From: an uncultured Bacteroidales bacterium
GTDB lineage: Bacteria > Bacteroidota > Bacteroidia > Bacteroidales > Bacteroidaceae
Assembly (NCBI GenBank): GCA_902779535.1
Contig: CACZBX010000006.1
Location: 1-64,000 of the forward strand
Length of the DNA: 64,000 nucleotides
Direction of reading: 5' to 3'
Made by a program: the position numbers and the translations under genes
The notes under the pieces: generated by a model
What the model saw: the letters and a program-made list of their open reading frames with translations, nothing else
Told to the model about the DNA's origin: nothing
The model's database searches: none
Shown: one piece after another, positions 37,908 through 47,289 of the stretch
Layout: each line of letters begins with the position of its first letter
How positions within the stretch are numbered: the first letter of the stretch is position 1

Positions 37908-39413
37908 TTAATGGTTCATCGCTAATACCTTGTCGATATACTCACGGTTATTACTTAAACGCGGCACTTTATGCTGTCCGCCCAACTTTCCTTCTTTCTT
38001 CAGCCAATCATGGAACAAGTCTTTCCGTGCAACAATCACTTCCAATGGTTGGAGTGTAATATCTTTCCGGCGCTTGGCTTCGTAGTCAGAGTTTATTTCT
38101 TGCAGAGCCTGGTCCAAAACCGTCGCAAAATGTTCGATGGAATCAGGATTTTTTGCAAACTCAATTACCCATTGGTGACGGCATTTTGCGGCCTTGTCCA
38201 TAAAGACTGGCGCAGCAGTGTATTCCAGGACTTGAGCACCTGTCTCGGCGCAGGCTTTCTCCAATCCTTTCTCAGCATTATCCACCATCAGTTCCTCGCC
38301 AAAGGCATTGATAAAATGCTTTGTCCGGCCAGAGATGATAAACTTATAAGGATCCTTGCTTGTAAACTTCAACGTATCGCCAATCACATATCTCCATAGG
38401 CCACACGAGCTACTGATCAACATGGCATAGTTCTTATTCAGCTCTACATCCCAGAGAGGTACGACGGTCGGATGCTCAGAGTCGAACTCATCCATCGGGA
38501 TGAATTCGTAGAAAACATCGTAATCGATCATCAACAGCATTGAAGGATCGGTCCAATCGTTCTGCAAGCCAAAGAATCCTTCGCTGGCGTTGTACGTCTC
38601 CATGTATTTCATCTTATCACTACGGATAATGTGATTGTACTGCTCACGATAAGGAGTGAAGGCTACACCTCCATGGAAGAACACTTCCAAATTGGGCCAT
38701 ACATCCGCAAGATTGTCGGTACCCTTTATCTCCATGACACGCTTCAAGACGGCCAGCATCCAAGATGGTACGCCCGAGATATTCGTTACATTCTCATGCA
38801 AGGAGCTACGAGCAATCTTCTCCATCTTTTCCTCAAAGTCGCTTAATAAGGCAATCTTCTTCTCTGGAACGCGAATAAGGTTGACTAACGGGTTGATATT
38901 TTCAATCAAAATTGCCGATAAGTCGCCCACTAAACTATCCTTTACATTGTAGTTAGGTGCATGACTACCGCCTAAGATCAAGCCTTTTCCTGAAAAGAAT
39001 TGGCTGTCGGGACGTTGGTGTAGGTAAAGAGCAACGGCATCGCGTCCACCGGCATAGTGAACGGCATGTAGTCCCTGCCAACTAACCGGAATAAACTTAC
39101 TTTTATCATTGGTCGTCCCCGACGATTTAGCATACCAGATAACCTTCCCTGGCCATAAGATATCCTTTTCACCACGACGCATCCTATCCACATCATGTTT
39201 GATATCCTCATAGGTTTGGATTGGGAGATGTTGAAATGCCTCGTAATCTTTTATCTTTTGAAAATTATTCTTCGTACCCCATTCAGTCTGTTCGGCTTTC
39301 TTAATCAAACGGGACAATACTTCCCGCTGAATGGATTCTGTTTGTGTGGCATAACGATCAATCGCACGCCAACGAGCAGAGAAAAACGGACGTATAATAC
39401 TTGTTATACTCAT
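37908..39413 (-). CDS. GH3 auxin-responsive-promoter family acyl-amido synthetase-like protein
   Basis: 501 residues. It has the three adenylation motifs of the plant GH3 family: YAKSSGTTNDKSKFIPVS (about 95-112), TYNASEGFFGLQ and WRYVIGDTLKFTS. Plant members join amino acids to auxin or jasmonate through acyl-adenylates; bacterial members have unknown substrates. It leads a three-gene operon with the Ig-like lipoprotein and DUF3108 protein, suggesting a shared envelope-related role (inference). Confidence 0.88.
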   Translation of the reverse strand: MSITSIIRPFFSARWRAIDRYATQTESIQREVLSRLIKKAEQTEWGTKNNFQKIKDYEAFQHLPIQTYEDIKHDVDRMRRGEKDILWPGKVIWYAKSSGTTNDKSKFIPVSWQGLHAVHYAGGRDAVALYLHQRPDSQFFSGKGLILGGSHAPNYNVKDSLVGDLSAILIENINPLVNLIRVPEKKIALLSDFEEKMEKIARSSLHENVTNISGVPSWMLAVLKRVMEIKGTDNLADVWPNLEVFFHGGVAFTPYREQYNHIIRSDKMKYMETYNASEGFFGLQNDWTDPSMLLMIDYDVFYEFIPMDEFDSEHPTVVPLWDVELNKNYAMLISSSCGLWRYVIGDTLKFTSKDPYKFIISGRTKHFINAFGEELMVDNAEKGLEKACAETGAQVLEYTAAPVFMDKAAKCRHQWVIEFAKNPDSIEHFATVLDQALQEINSDYEAKRRKDITLQPLEVIVARKDLFHDWLKKEGKLGGQHKVPRLSNNREYIDKVLAMNH

Positions 39414-39441
39414 TTCTTCTATTCATAAACTTAACCACGTG

Positions 39442-39449
39442 CAAATTTA
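39442..39449 (-). promoter_or_regulatory. -7 box of the GH3-family operon
   Basis: On the minus strand TAAATTTG, matching TAnnTTTG, lies about 28 bp before the start codon. No clear -33 element. Confidence 0.45.
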
Positions 39450-39493
39450 GTCTTTTCTAAATAAAAACGTCCCATAAAATTCTTTTTTTATAG

Positions 39494-39526
39494 TTTGTTC
39501 ATTACTTTAAAAATTTATTATCTTTA
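39494..39526 (+). promoter_or_regulatory. Promoter of the phosphofructokinase gene
   Basis: TTTG at 39494-39497 and TATCTTTA at 39519-39526 are separated by 21 bp; the -7 box has one mismatch to consensus. Confidence 0.6.
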
Positions 39527-39553
39527 CGCACTATAAATCTAAACAACCCTTCC

Positions 39554-40561
39554 ATGAAAATAGGTATTTTAACATCAGGCGGCGACTGTCCGGGCATCAA
39601 TGCAACCATACGAGGCGTATGCAAGACGGCTATCAATCATTACAATATGAAAGTATTCGGCATCCGTAGCGGATTCCGTGGATTAGTCGACAATGATATT
39701 GTACCCTTAGGAGAAGAAGCGATGAGCGGACTGCTGAACATGACTGGTTCTGTATTGGGCACCTCCCGCGAAAAGAACCTCCGAAAGAAACTTCAGGCTT
39801 CGTCAAAGGATACCAACGCCATGATGAAAACAATTCAGGAACGTGGACTAGATTGTATTGTCTGCATAGGCGGTGGCGGCACGCAGGAAACTGCGAACCA
39901 GCTTTCCCAACTTGGAGTCAACGTGATTACCATCCCCAAGACCATCGACAATGATGTGTGGGGTACCGATATCTGCTTTGGGTTCGACTCAGCCATCTCT
40001 ATTGCAACCGAGGCTATCGACCGACTACATTCGACAGCCAGCTCGCACCAAAGGGTGATGGTCATCGAAGTCATGGGACATAATGCCGGATGGATCGCAC
40101 TCTATTCGGGCATGGCAGGAGGAGGCGACATCATCTTGATTCCGGAACTTCCTTATAACATCCATAATATCGGCAATAAGATTATTGAACGACTCAAACA
40201 GGGAAAGCCTTACTCCATCGTGGTGGTAGCCGAAGGCATCGAAGCACCGCACGGAAAGAAAGCTGCGCAGTTCATTGCTGAAGAAATTGAATACGAGACA
40301 GGCTTTGAGACACGTGAAACCGTGCTTGGCTATATCCAACGCGGAGGGACGCCGACGGCTTACGACCGTAATCTGGCTACGCGTATGGGCGGATATGCGG
40401 CACAGATGATTGCCGAACGACAGTTTGGTAAGATGGTTTCGCTGTTAGGCTCACAGATTACCTCCGTTCCTTTGCCGGAAGTGGCAGGAAAGGTAAAGTT
40501 GGTTGATCCCAATAACGACTTGATCATCCAAGGGAAGCGAATGGGCATTTGCTTCGGATAA
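39554..40561 (+). CDS. pfkA: 6-phosphofructokinase
   Basis: 335 residues. It phosphorylates fructose 6-phosphate in glycolysis. Motifs are GILTSGGDCPGINATIRG at the start, CIGGGGTQETA at the nucleotide site, PKTIDNDVWGTD with the catalytic aspartates, and VLGYIQRGGTPTAYDR. Compared with E. coli PfkA, position 104 is Gly (ATP-type) while position 124 is Lys (as in PPi- and group III enzymes) and Asp103 is replaced by Gly. Phosphoryl donor preference is therefore uncertain, ATP being more likely. The CocE-like gene follows by 12 bp. Confidence 0.93.
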   Translation: MKIGILTSGGDCPGINATIRGVCKTAINHYNMKVFGIRSGFRGLVDNDIVPLGEEAMSGLLNMTGSVLGTSREKNLRKKLQASSKDTNAMMKTIQERGLDCIVCIGGGGTQETANQLSQLGVNVITIPKTIDNDVWGTDICFGFDSAISIATEAIDRLHSTASSHQRVMVIEVMGHNAGWIALYSGMAGGGDIILIPELPYNIHNIGNKIIERLKQGKPYSIVVVAEGIEAPHGKKAAQFIAEEIEYETGFETRETVLGYIQRGGTPTAYDRNLATRMGGYAAQMIAERQFGKMVSLLGSQITSVPLPEVAGKVKLVDPNNDLIIQGKRMGICFG

Positions 40562-40573
40562 AACAACTAATAT

Positions 40574-42472
40574 ATGAGAACAAGCTACTTACTATTGGCT
40601 TTCTCATTGCTCTCAAACATCCTTTTTGCACAAGAAATCAATGAGCAATGGGTGAAAGACAATTACACAAAACGAGAAGTAATGATTCCGATGCGGGACG
40701 GCATACGACTGTTCACCGCGATCTACGAACCGGTTCAAACGGATGTACCGACACCCATTTTCATCACCCGTACCACCTATACGGCTGGACCTTATGGGGA
40801 AGGATATAACTCATTCCTTTGGAATAAGTATAGGAACTTGGTAAAGGCGAAGTACGTCATCGTCATCCAGGATGTACGGGGTCGTTGGAGGAGTGAAGGT
40901 GATTTTGTCAATGTCCGCCCATTCAACGCACACAAGAAAGGCAAGAAAGACATTGATGAAGCATCCGATACGTACGATACGGCCGAATGGCTCATCAAGA
41001 ATGTGAAAAGCAACGGGAAGATTGGTGTTGGCGGTACATCCTATCCCGGTTTTTATACGGTCATGGCCGCTCTTAGCGGACATCCCGCCATCAAGGCTGT
41101 CGTGCCTCAGGCTCCGGTAACCGACTGGTGGATGGGCGATGATTACCATCATCACGGTGCTTTCATGTTAACGGATATGTTCAACTTTTCTCCTACCTAC
41201 ATGGATCGTCCCCGTCCTGTGCCAACCGATCGTTTTATTCCGATGAAACCGTTCTACCTGGATGATGAATACTCGTTCTTCATGCGACATAAGACGATGA
41301 AAGATTTGACTCGGTTAGCCGGAGATAGTATTCTTTTTTGGAAAGACCTGATGGATCATCCCGATTATGATGATTGGTGGAAGGCAAGGGACAGCAGAAG
41401 AAGTCTTTATCGTGTGAAACCTGCCGTGCTCGTTGTGGGTGGTTTCTTCGATGCAGAAGACTGCTATGGTACGCTGGGTGTATATAAATCACTCCGCCGT
41501 CAAAGTCCGGAGACCGACTTGAACTTTATCATGGGACCATGGTTCCATGGTGCATGGGAACGGGATTTAGGAAATCATCTAGGCGATATCCTCTTCGGAG
41601 CCAATACCTCGAAATACTATTTAGACGAGATTGAATTTCCTTTTCTTCAGTATTACCTGAATGGCATCGGTGAAAAACCATCCTTCGACAAGGCAGTCCA
41701 TATCTTTTTTACAGGAAAGAACGAATGGAAAGATTATCCAGTCTGGCCAGTTCCTTCAGCCCAAGACTACCGCATCTATCTGGGAAAGGATGGTGCATTG
41801 ACAACAAAAGCACCTTCCCAGAACGATTCCTATTCAGAGTATGTGTCCGACCCCAATCATCCTGTCCCATATGTCTCCACTTTTGCACATGGGCGTTCGG
41901 CTTCTTACATGACAGCCGATCAACGGTTTGCATCAACCCGACCGGATGTATTGACCTTCCGCACAGATATTTTGGAAAGCGACTTGACGCTGGCAGGAGA
42001 AATCCATGTTGATCTCAACGTGTCGATAAGTACGACAGATGCCGATTTTATCATCAAAGTCATCGATGAGTTCCCGGAAAATTTCCGCTACGACGAAAAA
42101 ACATACGTCGAAGACAATCAACTCATGTTGCGAACCAGAGGAACAATGATGGGTAGTTATCAAATGTTGGTCCGTGGCGAAACAATGCGGGGTCGATATC
42201 GGAATAGTTTCGAACATCCAGAGGCATTCCAACCGAATGAAATAACCAGAGTGCGGTTCGACATCCCCGACATTGCCCATTGCTTTAAGAAAGGGCATCG
42301 GTTGATGATACAAATTCAGAGCACGTGGTTCCCACTGACCAATATCAATCCACAACAGTTTGTAAATATCAACACGTGTGATGAAGAGGATTTCGTTAAA
42401 TCGAATATACGGATCTATCACGATGCATCGCATCCTTCTTCAATAACGTTCCAACGACTTGCAGAGGAATAA
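40574..42472 (+). CDS. CocE/NonD family hydrolase (X-Pro dipeptidyl-peptidase S15-like)
   Basis: 632 residues. Signal peptide MRTSYLLLAFSLLSNILFAQ. The alpha/beta hydrolase core has MIPMRDGIRLFTAIYEP, VIVIQDVRGRWRSEGDF and the nucleophile elbow GVGGTSYPGFYTVMAAL. A cap region and a C-terminal jelly-roll (LDVNVSISTTDADFIIKVIDE-like strands) complete the S15/CocE architecture. Family members cleave peptides, esters or acyl side chains such as glutaryl-7-ACA. Periplasmic or outer-membrane location is inferred. It follows pfkA closely and may be co-transcribed. Confidence 0.85.
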   Translation: MRTSYLLLAFSLLSNILFAQEINEQWVKDNYTKREVMIPMRDGIRLFTAIYEPVQTDVPTPIFITRTTYTAGPYGEGYNSFLWNKYRNLVKAKYVIVIQDVRGRWRSEGDFVNVRPFNAHKKGKKDIDEASDTYDTAEWLIKNVKSNGKIGVGGTSYPGFYTVMAALSGHPAIKAVVPQAPVTDWWMGDDYHHHGAFMLTDMFNFSPTYMDRPRPVPTDRFIPMKPFYLDDEYSFFMRHKTMKDLTRLAGDSILFWKDLMDHPDYDDWWKARDSRRSLYRVKPAVLVVGGFFDAEDCYGTLGVYKSLRRQSPETDLNFIMGPWFHGAWERDLGNHLGDILFGANTSKYYLDEIEFPFLQYYLNGIGEKPSFDKAVHIFFTGKNEWKDYPVWPVPSAQDYRIYLGKDGALTTKAPSQNDSYSEYVSDPNHPVPYVSTFAHGRSASYMTADQRFASTRPDVLTFRTDILESDLTLAGEIHVDLNVSISTTDADFIIKVIDEFPENFRYDEKTYVEDNQLMLRTRGTMMGSYQMLVRGETMRGRYRNSFEHPEAFQPNEITRVRFDIPDIAHCFKKGHRLMIQIQSTWFPLTNINPQQFVNINTCDEEDFVKSNIRIYHDASHPSSITFQRLAEE

Positions 42473-42526
42473 CATACTGATTCATCTTTTCATATGCTGC
42501 TGACGATAAAGGATGAAAATAACCGT

Positions 42527-42560
42527 ACGAGCCTAGTATGTCTAGGCCCGTTTTGTTTAT
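42527..42560 (+). terminator. Candidate terminator after the CocE-like gene
   Basis: GCCTAG, TATGT, CTAGGC (42531-42547) is followed by CCGTTTTGTTTATTT. The hairpin matches GGGCTTAG...CTAAGCCC at 24432 with compensated changes, so it also belongs to the repeat mosaic. Confidence 0.55.
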
Positions 42561-42592
42561 TTCTTCTTTGCTCGACCAAAAGAGGAACGAAC
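42555..42592. repeat. Diverged copy of the 16-bp inverted repeat module
   Basis: GTTTATTTCTTCTTTG, CTCGAC, CAAAAGAGGAACGAAC corresponds base for base to the perfect module at 24190-24227; several pairs have become G-U or are lost. A fragment CCAAAAGAGGAAC is also at 24081. Confidence 0.65.
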
Positions 42593-42636
42593 CTATCGTT
42601 GGAAAACTCATTCTGTCGTTTAGGATCTCACACCGT

Positions 42637-42738
42637 CGTTGGGGATCTCCGGATCCCCAACGTACTTAACTGCGGATTTTCAAGCCGCGCGGGTCACAGA
42701 CCCGCTGTTATCTCCCTGTAGATCCGGAGATTCACAGG
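42637..42738. repeat. Four-hairpin intergenic element, copy F
   Basis: Hairpin 1 is CGTTGGGGATC, TCCG, GATCCCCAACG (42637-42662). Hairpin 2 is a degenerate 17-mer GCGGATT...AGCCGC (42672-42688). Hairpin 3 is GCGGGTC, ACA, GACCCGC (42689-42705). Hairpin 4 is CCTGTAGATC, CGGA, GATTCACAGG (42715-42738). Centres are about 30.5, 17 and 29.5 bp apart. The 624-bp gap 42473-43096 is filled by this, the modules at 42531-42592 and the array at 42753; after 42916 I see nothing. Confidence 0.82.
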
Positions 42739-42752
42739 AACAAGCAAAAATT

Positions 42753-42915
42753 CCTCAAAGGGTATGAGGGTATATAATAGATGTACACTTCAGAATGCTC
42801 GGAATACTCCGAGAAAACTGAGTTTTTTAAGTTAATACCTCAGTCTCTAAGCGAATAAACTCAATAAATGAGGGTGAAAAATTCAATAAATGAAAAGATT
42901 TATTCGATGAATGAG
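42753..42915. repeat. Second array of short palindromes with a period near 21 bp
   Basis: CCTCA/TGAGG (42753-42769), TGTACA (42782-42787), CTCGGA-ATAC-TCCGAG (42798-42813), a weak AACT/AGTT unit (42816-42833), a weak CTCAGTCTCTAAG (42839-42851), CTCA-ATAAA-TGAG (42860-42872), TTCA-ATAAA-TGAA (42882-42894) and TTCG-ATGAA-TGAG (42903-42915). The last three are spaced 22 and 21 bp; others 19-24 bp. It starts 14 bp after hairpin element F. Confidence 0.65.
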
Positions 42916-43096
42916 AATAGACGCTGAAAGCAACCTAAATGATGTTGCCATTTCTTATCCTCAGGTCGTCAGACGATTATCAAAGGAATTAGGTACCTAT
43001 CTACGAAAAGTTGGAGGTCAACGCCCAAGTTTTAAGTCTACAGGGAAGCCTTGTCCTTGGCCGGATGAGGTTTAATCAACAAGATAATTAGGAATG

Positions 43097-43846
43097 TCAT
43101 TTCTTTCCTAAGATATTCCGTTTAAACCAATGTTTGAATGCTCGTCTTTTTGCCCGACGCTCCTGACTCTGCCTCAATAGTTTTAGACATTCGTCTGCAT
43201 CAAAGCCCATTCCTTCAGCATAGGCCGGGATTAGTGTTTCCAGATGCGGGATATCCTGGCGAAATAGTTCTAAAGAAACCATGGCAGCACGAGGCGTGAC
43301 CTTACCGAATGTCAGCTGATTGATGTCAATCATGGCGATACAATGCTTATCACCTTCCTTGTGTACAATCAGATTCCGAGCATTATAATCGCGATGGATG
43401 ATGCCAGCCTGATGTAAGCGTACTGTATAATCGACAAAGGCAGATTCCCACTCTTTTCGTTCGTTGTCAGTTCCTTCACGGAAGACCTCGTCTAAGGTTG
43501 GATAAGGAATATATTCGGAGATAAAATAACCTGTATGATAGAACCCATTCTTTTTGAATATCAGATAAGCAATGGGAGCAGCCGTATCAAATCCTTTCCT
43601 TAACAAAGTCTCTGCATTTTCATATGCTCGCAGGGGTTTATTCTTCCTGAACCAGGTATATACCACACAATTCAGCAAGACCGGACGTTTATACTTCTTT
43701 ATCACATACTGTTGACCCTTATACGAAACTCTCTCGACCGTATTTCGACGGTTACAATACACTTTTTCAGGAGTATATTCATGTTTAGGGACCGACATGA
43801 TAAAATCGGTTAGTTGGGTATAGGAGGGATTAATGTGTACTTCCAT
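43097..43846 (-). CDS. Lipopolysaccharide kinase family protein (Kdo/WaaP-like)
   Basis: 249 residues, small kinase fold. The ATP-binding lysine lies in GQQYVIKKYKR, the catalytic loop is IIHRDYNARNLIV and the metal-binding aspartate is in MIDINQLTFG. The pattern fits the InaA/KdkA/WaaP lipopolysaccharide core kinase family, which phosphorylates Kdo or heptose at the inner membrane. The basic C-terminal tail (ERRAKRRAFKHWFKRN) fits membrane association. It is the last gene of the topA-aroK-speA-argB-protease run, 46 bp after the protease gene. Confidence 0.8.
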   Translation of the reverse strand: MEVHINPSYTQLTDFIMSVPKHEYTPEKVYCNRRNTVERVSYKGQQYVIKKYKRPVLLNCVVYTWFRKNKPLRAYENAETLLRKGFDTAAPIAYLIFKKNGFYHTGYFISEYIPYPTLDEVFREGTDNERKEWESAFVDYTVRLHQAGIIHRDYNARNLIVHKEGDKHCIAMIDINQLTFGKVTPRAAMVSLELFRQDIPHLETLIPAYAEGMGFDADECLKLLRQSQERRAKRRAFKHWFKRNILGKK

Positions 43847-43892
43847 GGCTCAAAATTTAATAACACACAAATATAGTTTAAAGGAACTGTAA

Positions 43893-44597
43893 TTAGAAAT
43901 CTGCCCGATGATTTTTCATTTCTTTTCGTAGTTGTTTGGCCAATCCACCGGTCACCTGATCCAACAATTCCCAGAACTTCGGGCCATGATTCATTTCTTT
44001 CGTATGGCAAAGCTCATGCAAAAGCACATAATCAATCAAGTGCGAGGGCAAGAGCAGTAAATAGCAAGACAGGTTGATACTCCCAGTTGCCGTACAACTA
44101 CCCCAACGACCTTTACTGCCCGTAATCTTCACCCTTTTATAGGTAAAATGATTCATTATGGCTAATTCATTCAACAACGGGGGCAAGTATTGAGAAGCTC
44201 TTTTCTTCAATGCTCGGACAATGGCATTTCGAAGCAAGCGCTGTGTATCCTCTGCTGAAAAATCCGTTTGAGGAGGATAATAGATCGTGAAAACCTCATC
44301 GACTACCTTGATTGAAAAGAAGGAGAGCCGCCCTTGTGCCAAAGAAAGTTTAAAAGACGGAGCATCGATCCGGTAGTCTGGCCCAATAGGATGTTTACGA
44401 ACTGACTCAAACTTCTCCAACAAGGTCTCGCGGTATGGTTTTATCCAATCCAGCACCTCCGACGTACGACTACGAGGAGGAACGGTAACATACAATCCGT
44501 CAGGTTTTACTCGCATGGTAATGTTCCGTATCCGACGGTTTGTACGAATGATGATTTGTTCAAAGTCTGAATCAGGTAAAACTCTCTTTGTGGCCAT
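43893..44597 (-). CDS. YgjP-like (M48/DUF45) metallopeptidase domain protein
   Basis: 234 residues. The zinc motif is LLHELCHTKEMNHGPKFW (HExxH with the third ligand in NHGPKFW), preceded by SKGRWGSCTATGSINLSCYL, the DUF45/YgjP hallmark. No signal peptide is present, so it is cytoplasmic. Family function is poorly known. It starts 2 bp after the stop of argB and ends 46 bp before the LPS kinase gene. Confidence 0.85.
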   Translation of the reverse strand: MATKRVLPDSDFEQIIIRTNRRIRNITMRVKPDGLYVTVPPRSRTSEVLDWIKPYRETLLEKFESVRKHPIGPDYRIDAPSFKLSLAQGRLSFFSIKVVDEVFTIYYPPQTDFSAEDTQRLLRNAIVRALKKRASQYLPPLLNELAIMNHFTYKRVKITGSKGRWGSCTATGSINLSCYLLLLPSHLIDYVLLHELCHTKEMNHGPKFWELLDQVTGGLAKQLRKEMKNHRADF

Positions 44598-44599
44598 TG

Positions 44600-45373
44600 T
44601 TATCCTTTTATGACCGTTCCTTGATGCTCGCCTAACGTCTCAGCAGATGTGATGATGACTTGTTTAACTCCTGCTTTGATTGCAGAAAAAGCATTCTCTA
44701 ACTTTGGAATCATACCACCTTGTATCACACCTTGCTGCACATAGTTTGTAAAGTCATCCTGTGTCATCACAGGAATCACGCTATCTTCATCTTCTGCATC
44801 CCGAAGGACACCCTTTTTCTCAAAGCAGTAAATCAAAGTCACATCGAAGGAATCGGCTAAAGCCTTTGCTGTTTCACCCGCAATGGTATCTGCATTCGTA
44901 TTTAGCATCTGTCCATTACCATCGTGAGTCAAAGGAGCCATGACAGGTATTACATTCATTCGGATCAGATTGGACAATATCTCACTATTAACCGCTTTTA
45001 CATCACCTACAAAGCCATAGTCGATCGACACAACCGGCCGTTTAACAGACCGAATCACATCTAAGTCGGCTCCTGTCAATCCGACGGCATTCATTCCTTT
45101 GGCCTGCAATGCAGCAACAATCTGTTTGTTGACCAATCCAGCATATACCATGACGACGATGTCCAACATATCCTTATCCGTGATACGCCGTCCATCCACC
45201 ATGTGTGTTTCCACTCCCATCTGAGCAGCGAGTCTCGTGGCAGAACGTCCACCGCCATGAACCAACAGTTTAAATCCCGGAAGAAAAGAGAAATCATGCA
45301 ACAACTGTTGTAAAGATGATTCATCCTCTACAATCTTCCCACCAACCTTTACAATCGTCAGACTTTCTTTCAT
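44600..45373 (-). CDS. argB: Acetylglutamate kinase (possibly N-succinylglutamate kinase)
   Basis: 257 residues, amino-acid kinase fold. Motifs are TIVKVGGKIVEDE at the N terminus, FKLLVHGGGRSATRLA for substrate binding and GGMIPKLENAFSAIKAGVKQVII near the C terminus. It makes the second step of arginine biosynthesis. Some Bacteroides use N-succinyl instead of N-acetyl intermediates; sequence alone does not tell which this uses. It is 3 bp downstream of speA and 2 bp upstream of the YgjP-like gene. Confidence 0.92.
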   Translation of the reverse strand: MKESLTIVKVGGKIVEDESSLQQLLHDFSFLPGFKLLVHGGGRSATRLAAQMGVETHMVDGRRITDKDMLDIVVMVYAGLVNKQIVAALQAKGMNAVGLTGADLDVIRSVKRPVVSIDYGFVGDVKAVNSEILSNLIRMNVIPVMAPLTHDGNGQMLNTNADTIAGETAKALADSFDVTLIYCFEKKGVLRDAEDEDSVIPVMTQDDFTNYVQQGVIQGGMIPKLENAFSAIKAGVKQVIITSAETLGEHQGTVIKG

Positions 45374-45376
45374 CTT

Positions 45377-47269
45377 TTATTCCAAATAAGTATAACCGTA
45401 TAAACCCGAGCGGTATGTAGAAAGAAATTCCTTTCCTTCTTCCAACGATATCTTACCCTCTTTCAAAGAGCGGGTAACCCAAGTTTCAAGCGTTCTGACC
45501 AGTCTCTTCGGACTATACTGAACATAGTCCAGCACATCAGCTACAGTTTCGCCGTCAATCACCTGATCGATGGAATAACCATCCTTATCAACCGTAATAT
45601 GCACGGCACTTGTATCTCCGAAAAGATTGTGCATATCACCCAATATTTCCTGATATGCGCCAACCAAGAAGACACCTAAGTAATAAGGTTCTTTTTGTTT
45701 GATAGAATGAATCGGTAACGATTGTGAGATGGTACGTGATGTCACGAAGTTTGCGATTTTACCATCCGAGTCACACGTAATATCCTGAAGTGTTGCCTCA
45801 CGGTCTGGTTTCTCGTCAAGACGTTGAATAGGAACAATTGGGAAAATTTGGTCAATAGCCCAAGAGTCGGGTAACGACTGGAATAAAGAGAAATTACAGA
45901 AATACTTATCTGCCAATAACTTATCCAATTGTCTCAACTCATCCGGCGCATGCTTCATCTGTTTTACCATTTGATTGATTTCGTGAGCAACCGACCAATA
46001 CATCTGCTCTATTTGAGCACGGGTCTTCAGATCTACGATACCATGGCTGAACAAGTCTAAGGCTTCTTCCCGAATCTGCTGGGCATCGTGCCAATCCTCC
46101 AACATACGGCTTTGGTTCAGATTGTCCCAAATACCGTAAAGTTCCTGTACCAGTTCGTGTTCTTCCTTCGTTGGCTCAAATTCTTCTGGCATTTCCGGCA
46201 GGCTGGCCGTCTCCAGTACGTTGATAACTAATACAGAATGATGAGCAGCCAAAGATCGACCACTTTCAGTAATAATATTTGGATGAGGAATTCCATTCTT
46301 ATCACTGACATCGACAAGTGTTGAGATCGAGTCGTTTACATACTCTTGAATGGAATAGTTGATGCTACTTTCACTATTGGAAGAGCGAGTACCGTCATAG
46401 TCTATACCCAGTCCACCGCCTATATCTACAAATTCAACGTTGAATCCTAAGTTATGCAACTGCACATAGAATTGAGATGCTTCGCGCAAAGCATTCTTGA
46501 TGCGACGGATCTTCGTCACTTGACTTCCAATATGGAAATGAATCAGACGAAGACAGTTCTGCATTTTATTTTTTTCCAGGAAATCGAGTGCTTGCAACAG
46601 TTCGCCAGAGGTCAGACCGAACTTGCTGGCATCACCACCGCTCTCTTCCCATTTTCCACTTCCTGAGGAAGCCAGTTTAATACGAATACCGATGTTCGGC
46701 TGAACGTTCAGTTGCTTTGCCATCCTGGCAATTAACTTCAGTTCGTTCAACTTCTCAACGACTAAGAAAATGCGTTTCCCCATCTTCTGAGCAAGCAAAG
46801 CCAACTCGATGTAACTTTCATCTTTATATCCATTGCAGATAATCAAAGAATCAGAATCAGAATTCACCGCAATAACGGCATGCAGTTCAGGTTTAGACCC
46901 AGCTTCCAGTCCTAGATTAAACTTCTTGCCATGGCTAATGATTTCCTCAACAACCGGTTTCATCTGGTTTACCTTTATCGGATAAATGATAAAGTTCTCT
47001 GCCTTGTACCCATATTCCAAAGCCGCTTTTTCAAAGCACTTAGAAATCTTCTCAATCCGATTATCCAAGATATCCGGAAAGCGAAGAAGAACAGGAGTCG
47101 AGACATCCCGTAATTGCAGTTCATCAACAACTTCCTTCAAATCAACACTTTTGCACCCTTCCTTAGGTGTAACGACAACGTGGCCTTGATCGTTTATACT
47201 AAAATACGGTCTTCCCCACCCAGTGATGTTGTAAAGTTCCTCCGAATCTTCAATACGCCATTTTCTCAT
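45377..47269 (-). CDS. speA: Biosynthetic arginine decarboxylase
   Basis: 630 residues, the size of E. coli SpeA (658). It turns arginine into agmatine for polyamine synthesis, with PLP bound through the lysine in YPIKVNQMKPVVEEI (about residue 97). FVDIGGGLGIDYDGT and PHPNIITESGRSLAAHHSVLV are conserved barrel motifs, and QEILGDMHNLFGDTSAVH belongs to the C-terminal domain. It lies beside argB, linking arginine synthesis with its use, and starts 20 bp after aroK. Confidence 0.95.
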   Translation of the reverse strand: MRKWRIEDSEELYNITGWGRPYFSINDQGHVVVTPKEGCKSVDLKEVVDELQLRDVSTPVLLRFPDILDNRIEKISKCFEKAALEYGYKAENFIIYPIKVNQMKPVVEEIISHGKKFNLGLEAGSKPELHAVIAVNSDSDSLIICNGYKDESYIELALLAQKMGKRIFLVVEKLNELKLIARMAKQLNVQPNIGIRIKLASSGSGKWEESGGDASKFGLTSGELLQALDFLEKNKMQNCLRLIHFHIGSQVTKIRRIKNALREASQFYVQLHNLGFNVEFVDIGGGLGIDYDGTRSSNSESSINYSIQEYVNDSISTLVDVSDKNGIPHPNIITESGRSLAAHHSVLVINVLETASLPEMPEEFEPTKEEHELVQELYGIWDNLNQSRMLEDWHDAQQIREEALDLFSHGIVDLKTRAQIEQMYWSVAHEINQMVKQMKHAPDELRQLDKLLADKYFCNFSLFQSLPDSWAIDQIFPIVPIQRLDEKPDREATLQDITCDSDGKIANFVTSRTISQSLPIHSIKQKEPYYLGVFLVGAYQEILGDMHNLFGDTSAVHITVDKDGYSIDQVIDGETVADVLDYVQYSPKRLVRTLETWVTRSLKEGKISLEEGKEFLSTYRSGLYGYTYLE

Positions 47270-47289
47270 TTCTGTCAGTATTCAATGTG

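Noticed and set aside
42494-42721. A 75-residue open frame after the CocE-like gene
   Set aside because: It reads through repeat modules and contains the same RAGHRPA-type peptide as the other copies; no ribosome-binding site.
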